Position numbers and translations under genes: made by a program. DNA of 20,541 nt from JALZHR01 sp036389695 (lineage in GTDB: Bacteria > Acidobacteriota > Blastocatellia > Pyrinomonadales > Pyrinomonadaceae), in contig DASVWG010000089.1 in the NCBI GenBank assembly GCA_036389695.1, positions 1-20,541 of the forward strand, written 5' to 3'. This document shows, piece after piece, positions 15,926-20,541 of this stretch. The notes beneath the pieces were generated by a model. It was not told the origin of the DNA, did not search any database, and worked only from the letters and a program-made list of their open reading frames with translations. Numbering within the stretch: position 1 is the first letter of the stretch; each line of letters opens with the position of its first letter.

Positions 15926-15992
15926 CTTTGACCTTTGAACTTTGACCTTTGATTTAAAACAACTTTCAAAGGTCAAAAATCAAAGGTCAAAG
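15926..15992. repeat. Inverted repeat built of CTTTGAC heptamers
   Basis: The left arm (15926-15952) reads CTTTGAC-CTTTGAA-CTTTGAC-CTTTGA. The right arm (15966-15992) is its inverse complement at 25 of 27 positions, with a 13-nt loop. It lies inside the pil operon and ends 17 nt before the pilT ATG. Confidence 0.9.
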
Positions 15993-16009
15993 ACCACAAA
16001 CCTTAAATT

Positions 16010-17215
16010 ATGAGCTACGAGCAACCAAACATCGAATCGCAGGTGACGCTGCCCGACCTGCTCCGCAAAATGACGGACATGGGCGGCTCGGACTTGCATC
16101 TGACGACGAATTCGCCGCCGCAGGTTCGCGTTCACGGTCATCTGCACCAGTTAACGGAATATCCGCCGCTGACGCCCGCGCAGACCAAACAGCTCGCCTA
16201 TTCGGTTTTGACCGACGCGCAAAAGCATCGTTTTGAAGAAAATCTGGAGCTCGATTTTTCTTTCGGTTTAAAAGGAATGTCGCGTTTTCGCGCCAATCTT
16301 TTCAACCAGAAAGGCGCGGTCGGCTGCGTTTTCCGCGCGATTCCCTACGAGATTAAATCGTTCGACGCGCTCGGGCTTCCGCCGGTCGTCTCGGATATGT
16401 GCAAAAAACCGCGCGGGCTTATTCTGGTCACGGGTCCGACCGGCTCCGGTAAATCCACGACGCTCGCTTCGATGGTCGATAAAATCAACATCGACCGCCA
16501 CGACCATATTCTGACCATCGAAGACCCGATTGAGTTTCTGCACAATCACAAAAACTGCGTCGTCAATCAACGCGAAGTCGGCGCCGACACGCACGGTTTC
16601 GCCGACGCTCTGCGCACCGCGCTTCGTCAAGACCCGGACGTCGTGCTGGTCGGCGAAATGCGCGACCTCGTGACGATTGAGATGGCTCTGCGCATCGCCG
16701 AAACCGGACACTTAACTTTCGCCACCCTGCACACAAACTCAGCCGCTTCGACGATTAACCGTATCATCGACGTTTTTCCGGCGGAACAGCAGGCGCAGGT
16801 TCGCACGCAGCTTTCACTGGTTCTCGAAGGAATTCTCTGCCAATCGCTTTTGCCGAAAGCCTCCGGCGACGGACGCGTGATGGCGCTCGAAATCCTGATT
16901 CCGAATTCCGCTATCCGCAATCTGATTCGCGAAGACAAAATTCACCAGATTTATTCGATGATGCAGACCGGACAGGATAAATTCGGAATGCAGACGTTTA
17001 ATCAGGCGCTCGCCACGCTTTTCCAGAAACGCCTGATTACGCTCGACGTCGCGATGCAGCGTTCATCGAACGCCGACGAACTCAAGGATTTAATCGAACG
17101 CGGCGCGGGCGTTAACAGTTCTTACGGCGGACAGGTCAAACCCGGAATGCCGGCGCAAAGTGCCAGCCCTTATGCCCAGGGTCGCCCCATCGGACAGCGC
17201 CCGCCGGTTCGCTAG
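16010..17215 (+). CDS. pilT: Type IV pilus retraction ATPase PilT
   Basis: 401-residue cytoplasmic hexameric ATPase that powers pilus retraction. The N-terminal PAS-like domain opens with LRKMTDMGGSDLHLT. Walker A is GPTGSGKS (142-149), the Asp box LTIEDPIEF and the Walker B region VVLVGEMRD with Glu216. The His box GHLTFATLHTNSA follows. The PilT-defining AIRNLIRE motif is intact at 301-308, and no zinc cysteines are present, which separates it from PilB. The last 35 residues are a Gly/Pro/Gln-rich tail ending RPIGQRPPVR, longer than in classical PilT of about 345 residues. The start follows the CTTTGAC repeat and has no visible Shine-Dalgarno. It lies between the basic exported protein and pilC, all in one direction. 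Confidence 0.96.
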   Translation: MSYEQPNIESQVTLPDLLRKMTDMGGSDLHLTTNSPPQVRVHGHLHQLTEYPPLTPAQTKQLAYSVLTDAQKHRFEENLELDFSFGLKGMSRFRANLFNQKGAVGCVFRAIPYEIKSFDALGLPPVVSDMCKKPRGLILVTGPTGSGKSTTLASMVDKINIDRHDHILTIEDPIEFLHNHKNCVVNQREVGADTHGFADALRTALRQDPDVVLVGEMRDLVTIEMALRIAETGHLTFATLHTNSAASTINRIIDVFPAEQQAQVRTQLSLVLEGILCQSLLPKASGDGRVMALEILIPNSAIRNLIREDKIHQIYSMMQTGQDKFGMQTFNQALATLFQKRLITLDVAMQRSSNADELKDLIERGAGVNSSYGGQVKPGMPAQSASPYAQGRPIGQRPPVR

Positions 17216-17217
17216 AT

Positions 17218-17286
17218 AAAAATTAAAAATTCAAAATTAAGAATTAAAGATTTCAGCCAATTAATTTTAAATTCTTAATTTTTGAT
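17218..17286. repeat. Inverted repeat built of AAAATTA/AAAATTC heptamers
   Basis: The left arm (about 17218-17248) and right arm (about 17260-17286) are AT-only tandem heptamers in inverse orientation, e.g. AAAATTAAGAATTAAA against TTAATTTTAAATTCTTAATT. It starts 3 nt after the pilT stop. AGGAG at 17296 serves pilC. Confidence 0.8.
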
Positions 17287-17313
17287 TGAGATAACAGGAG
17301 CTAGAGACGAAAA

Positions 17314-18546
17314 ATGCCAACATTTGTTTATAAAGGTCGAAATCGCTTAAATGAAATGGTTTCCGGCGAGCGCGAAGCCGCCAGCCAGGACGAGCTGCGC
17401 GCGCTTTTGCGCCGCGAACAGGTTGTGCTGACGCAGGCGTCGGAAAAAGGACGCGAGTTCAGCATCCCGAAGCTCGGCGCGAAGAAAAGAGTCAAAGCCA
17501 AAGAGCTTTCCGTCTTCACGCGCCAGTTTTCCGTGATGATTGACGCCGGTTTGCCGCTCGTCCAATGTCTGGACATTCTCGCGCAGCAGCAGCAGAACCC
17601 GTTTTTCAAAGACGTTCTGAATCAGGTTCGCCAGCACGTCGAAGAAGGTTCGACGCTGCACTCGGCGCTGGAAAAACACCCGAAAGTTTTCGACAATCTA
17701 TACACTTCGATGGTCGAAGCCGGCGAAACGGGCGGCGTGCTGGATTTAATCCTGCAGCGCCTCGCGACCTTGATTGAAAAGGTCGTGAAATTAAAACGCA
17801 GCATCGTCTCGGCTTCGATATATCCGGCGGCAGTCATTCTCGTCGCCATCGCGGCGGTCGCGATTATTATGGTCGTCGTCATCCCGCAGTTCGAGCAAAT
17901 CTTTCTCGGACTTCTCGGACCGGGCGAAGCACTGCCGCTGCCGACGCGCATCGTCATGGCAATCAGTAATTTCCTTGCCGGCTGGGGCGGCATCGCGACG
18001 CTGGTTTTCATGATTGGAGCCGTCATCGGCACCAGATTTTATTACAAAACGCCAAAAGGTCGCCATCAAATCGACGCGATTCTCTTGAAGCTCCCGATTT
18101 TCGGCAGCATCCTCCGCAAAATCGCCGTCGCCCGCTTCTCGCGCATCCTTTCGACGCTGCTTTCTTCCGGCGTCCCGATTCTGCAATCACTGGAAATCAC
18201 CGCCAAAACCGCCGGCAACGTCATCGTCGAAGACGCGATTATGAAAGTCCGCGCCGGCGTCGAACGCGGCGAAAATTTCGTCGAGCCCTTAAAAGCCACC
18301 GAAGTCTTCCCGCACATGGTCGGACAAATGGTCGGCGTCGGCGAACAAACTGGCGCATTGGATGCCATGCTCGGCAAAATCGCCGACTTCTACGAAGACG
18401 AAGTTGACTCCGCCATCGCCGACCTCCTGGCACTAATCGAACCCGCCCTCATCGCCTTCCTCGGCGTCACCATCGGCTCAATCGTCATCTCAATGTACCT
18501 ACCGCTGTTTACCTTAATCGGAAAACTCGCAAGCGGCGCAAAATAG
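17314..18546 (+). CDS. pilC: Type IV pilus inner-membrane platform protein PilC
   Basis: 410-residue polytopic protein of the GspF/PilC family that couples the PilB and PilT motors to the growing pilus. Two T2SF repeats are visible. The first (about 68-190) starts LSVFTRQFSVMIDAGLPLVQ and has VEAGETGGVLDLIL. The second (about 270-395) starts IAVARFSRILSTLLSSGVPI and has VGVGEQTGALDAML. Three transmembrane stretches follow the family pattern: after repeat 1 (SIYPAAVILVAIAAVAIIMV), in the middle (WGGIATLVFMIGAVIG), and near the C-terminus (ALIAFLGVTIGSIVISMYLP). Length is normal and the C-terminus looks complete. AGGAG lies 13 nt upstream of the ATG, rather distant. Last visible gene of the pil operon; the next sequence is the end of a putative transposon. 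Confidence 0.95.
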   Translation: MPTFVYKGRNRLNEMVSGEREAASQDELRALLRREQVVLTQASEKGREFSIPKLGAKKRVKAKELSVFTRQFSVMIDAGLPLVQCLDILAQQQQNPFFKDVLNQVRQHVEEGSTLHSALEKHPKVFDNLYTSMVEAGETGGVLDLILQRLATLIEKVVKLKRSIVSASIYPAAVILVAIAAVAIIMVVVIPQFEQIFLGLLGPGEALPLPTRIVMAISNFLAGWGGIATLVFMIGAVIGTRFYYKTPKGRHQIDAILLKLPIFGSILRKIAVARFSRILSTLLSSGVPILQSLEITAKTAGNVIVEDAIMKVRAGVERGENFVEPLKATEVFPHMVGQMVGVGEQTGALDAMLGKIADFYEDEVDSAIADLLALIEPALIAFLGVTIGSIVISMYLPLFTLIGKLASGAK

Positions 18547-18567
18547 CCTGACAGGTACTTATATTTG

Positions 18568-18606
18568 GGGAATAAAGTTGGAAACTAGGGAATAAAGTTG
18601 GAAACT
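18568..18606. repeat. Two tandem TnsB-site-like 19-bp direct repeats
   Basis: GGGAATAAAGTTGGAAACT occurs at 18568-18586 and again, identically, at 18588-18606, a period of 20 bp. As I recall the Tn7 right-end site (GACAATAAAGTCTTAAACT), 14 of 19 positions agree, including AATAAAGT and AAACT. Tn7 ends carry several such sites spaced about 20 bp or more. Confidence 0.75.
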
Positions 18607-18646
18607 GGTTTTTGACATAATTTATCCCTTTTTACCCAACCAGCTT

Positions 18647-18681
18647 AAAAAGAGGCGACCTAATTTAGGTCGCCTCTTTTT
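18647..18681. terminator. Bidirectional terminator between pilC and tnsD
   Basis: A 17-bp perfect palindrome (AAAAAGAGGCGACCTAA, one central T, then its inverse complement) with A-run and T-run flanks. It works for transcripts from either side and ends 3 nt before the tnsD stop. Confidence 0.93.
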
Positions 18682-18684
18682 GCA

Positions 18685-20541
18685 TTAAGTAAGTTGTCTT
18701 TTAATTTCTGCTAAAGTTATGGTTATCTCTCTTTGAATTCTCTCGGAATTTTTAGTTGTGTGGTTATTAATAACCGCTCCACGGACTAATTGATAATGGA
18801 TTGGAATTTTCCTCTCTTCAATGAATTTTCTTTCCGCCAGTTTGAGTTTTCTGATCATGTAATCTTCCAGAGATTCTAACTTTTCCTTGAGTATTTGAGT
18901 AGTTTTAGGAAGTTTTAATTCTCTTTTTTCAATCCATTTTTTGTAACCTGTTATTTTGATTATCTCTGTAATGCAAACTCTTTTAGGAGGTAAAGCCGTA
19001 ATTATATCAGAACAGGCTCGTAGCACTGCCATCGAAAGCTTATCATCTATTTTCTGCCAATCGAGGTGTTCCTTTTTCCTTTGAATCTTCAGAACCTCCG
19101 GCAAATGTTTCTTTGTCCACTCGGCATCATTTCTCATTAGCCAGAGATATTCAAAGTTTGCTAATTTAATTAGCTTATCCCTATTCGCTTGAGGATTTTC
19201 CTTCAGGACTTTAAGCCACTTCTTCCGATAAAGTTTTTTTGATTCCGATAAAGTTCTTCTCGGAGTTTTGCGATGAGCCTTGTCATTGGAAACTCTTGTC
19301 CCAGGCTTATTCATTGGAAAATTCAGCCGATGTGCAATGTTTGTTACTGAAAGATCGCTAATTTTCAGACGGCGAGCAATTTCAGCCCGCGAAAGTGAAA
19401 GGTCATCCCACAGCTCTCTTAACTTGTTCTCCCAAACGGCTCCGTATTCACGAACCGAATCGTATCTGAAACGGTCTTCTTCGGATTTGTCCGGTCCGAC
19501 TCGTTGGTAAATAAAGCCGCACTCACAAGTGAAAATAGCAATTGGCTTACCTCTTCTTTCTCCTTTGGTCAGATTATCGAAAACTTCACACTGTTGAATT
19601 CTGAATTCTCCGTAATGATTACAAGCTCTACTTAAACAAGGGTAAGGTCCATCTATAAACGGTTTGAATTCGACGAAAGATGTGAAAAATTCTTCTGCTG
19701 TAAATCCGAGAAAACTCATCATTAAGAAATGGCGAATCGGATGATGAATCATATCCGTTTTACTCTTCTCAACGATTCGGAAAATCCAGCTTCGATGAGT
19801 TGATTCAATCTGACAGCCTATAGTTGCAAGCAATGCCGGCGAGTAGAAATCTTGAAAAGCTTTAAACAGTTTGTTATTTCTAATTCTGCCATTGTAATAA
19901 GCCAGTTCCTTTTTTAGAAGCTGATTGTAATATCTGTCACGAATTACATCATTTCCAATCGAGATATAATTTTGACAAAGTAACCATTCGGCATTTTCTG
20001 CTAGTTTTATCAAAACTTGCTGATTAGCATTGGATTGTTTCAATAATCTTGGCTTTTTTCGCGAAATATAATCCTCGGCTGAATAGAAATGGCTGCCAAT
20101 GCCTCTTTTCCATTCCAGAGAACTGTCTTCAAGAAAGCAGGAATGCTTAGGACAAACCAGCACACCGGGAAGTTGATGAAGCCGATGCCAGTAAGTTTCT
20201 CCGTATTCATTTTTGTCATCTTCAACACAAAGAGGACAAAATCGCAGATGCTCAGGCATTTTTACCTGTTTCACTGTTGTTGCCGCGCGTGAGCGCAAAT
20301 GATTATCTTTAGAGTCATCCTTCATCTCCTGACGAACTAATTCCGCCCGGTCGGAAGGCAGAAAAGGTTCGTAAAAAGGCAGAAGCGTATTTTCATTAAT
20401 AATCCTCTCAACAGAGTAAAAATTTCCAAGCGGTAAAATCGAAACAAAATAATCAAGCCGGTTGGGAAAATCAACCACCGCTGATAACCCGCGATTACCA
20501 AGCAGTTCAGAGATATGGGATTGTTTATTTCGATATTTTAC
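18685..20541 (-). CDS. tnsD: TnsD/TniQ-family transposon target-selection protein, N-terminus cut by the window edge
   Basis: TnsD recognises the attachment DNA and recruits the TnsC/TnsAB transposition machinery. A GTG at 20478 would give 597 residues. However, the frame stays open for the 21 further codons to the edge and encodes plausible TnsD sequence (QSHISELLGNRGLSAVVDFP), so the true start is probably outside. Counting from that GTG, the TniQ zinc motif is RFCPLC (Cys81, Cys84), WHRLHQLPG (His98, His101) and VCPKH (Cys109, His112). A second cysteine cluster is CLSRAC (281, 286) and CECGF (318, 320), followed by RVGPDKSEEDRFRY. A helix-turn-helix (LSRAEIARRLKISDLSVTNI, about 362-381) and a helical DNA-binding C-terminus complete the TnsD plan, far longer than the TniQ of CRISPR-associated transposons. 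AT-rich relative to the pil genes. The terminator lies directly behind its stop. Confidence 0.9.
   Translation of the reverse strand, partial: VKYRNKQSHISELLGNRGLSAVVDFPNRLDYFVSILPLGNFYSVERIINENTLLPFYEPFLPSDRAELVRQEMKDDSKDNHLRSRAATTVKQVKMPEHLRFCPLCVEDDKNEYGETYWHRLHQLPGVLVCPKHSCFLEDSSLEWKRGIGSHFYSAEDYISRKKPRLLKQSNANQQVLIKLAENAEWLLCQNYISIGNDVIRDRYYNQLLKKELAYYNGRIRNNKLFKAFQDFYSPALLATIGCQIESTHRSWIFRIVEKSKTDMIHHPIRHFLMMSFLGFTAEEFFTSFVEFKPFIDGPYPCLSRACNHYGEFRIQQCEVFDNLTKGERRGKPIAIFTCECGFIYQRVGPDKSEEDRFRYDSVREYGAVWENKLRELWDDLSLSRAEIARRLKISDLSVTNIAHRLNFPMNKPGTRVSNDKAHRKTPRRTLSESKKLYRKKWLKVLKENPQANRDKLIKLANFEYLWLMRNDAEWTKKHLPEVLKIQRKKEHLDWQKIDDKLSMAVLRACSDIITALPPKRVCITEIIKITGYKKWIEKRELKLPKTTQILKEKLESLEDYMIRKLKLAERKFIEERKIPIHYQLVRGAVINNHTTKNSERIQREITITLAEIKRQLT

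Larger units (their letters stand above)
18549..20541. mobile_element. One end of a putative Tn7-like transposon, remainder outside the window
   Basis: Three things point the same way. There is a tnsD/tniQ gene, tandem sites resembling Tn7 TnsB-binding sites between it and the host operon, and a sharp change to AT-rich sequence with different codon use right after pilC. A TGACAGG at 18549, two bases past the pilC stop, is my best guess for the terminus. Tn7 itself ends in TGT, so the exact boundary is uncertain. tnsA, tnsB and tnsC would be expected to the right, upstream of tnsD. Confidence 0.65.

Noticed and set aside
20285..20305. Possible third copy of the GCGCGTGAGC hairpin arm inside tnsD
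   Set aside because: Only about 10 bases match, no partner arm is present, and the sequence codes for conserved-looking TnsD residues.

Overview
The window looks like a chromosomal segment of a Gram-negative-type bacterium, most plausibly an acidobacterium of the Blastocatellia/Pyrinomonadaceae kind. This is inferred from a pilB-pilT-pilC cluster, exported carboxypeptidase-regulatory/TPR and small lipocalin-like proteins, a 23S-intervening-sequence four-helix-bundle gene, and gaps full of hairpin repeats. No rRNA or tRNA gene was seen, so the taxonomic call is tentative.

Layout. Positions 1-1723 (minus) hold a long exported protein that runs off the left edge. Then come a small UPF0016/GDT1 metal transporter (2021-2293, minus) and a DUF4388-like domain protein (2398-3312, minus). 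An APC amino-acid permease diverges at 3490-5301 (plus). The gap after it carries a striking array of about 20 tandem 21-bp palindromic units (5313-5735). It is followed by a small exported protein with a clear terminator, NAD kinase, a four-helix-bundle gene framed by inverted heptamer repeats, a dicarboxylate/amino-acid:cation symporter and a rhomboid protease. A WalJ/YycJ-type metallo-hydrolase (10385-11209, minus) converges on the rhomboid across a large hairpin. An exported CPR/TPR protein lies at 11473-12780.

Positions 13095-18546 form a type IV pilus motor operon: promoter, pilB (extension ATPase with an MshEN-type N-terminus), an unrecognised basic exported protein, pilT (retraction ATPase) and pilC (inner-membrane platform).

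The right end is different in character. Beginning within a few bases of the pilC stop there are two exact 19-bp direct repeats resembling Tn7 TnsB-binding sites, a bidirectional terminator and an AT-rich tnsD/tniQ gene whose reading frame stays open to the right edge. I read this as one end of a Tn7-like transposon inserted behind pilC, with the transposase genes outside the window.

A theme across the window is intergenic inverted repeats. Five gaps carry arms made of 7-bp tandem units, each gap with a different heptamer. Two gaps carry a shared 27-29 bp arm in which both arms changed together, preserving the pairing.
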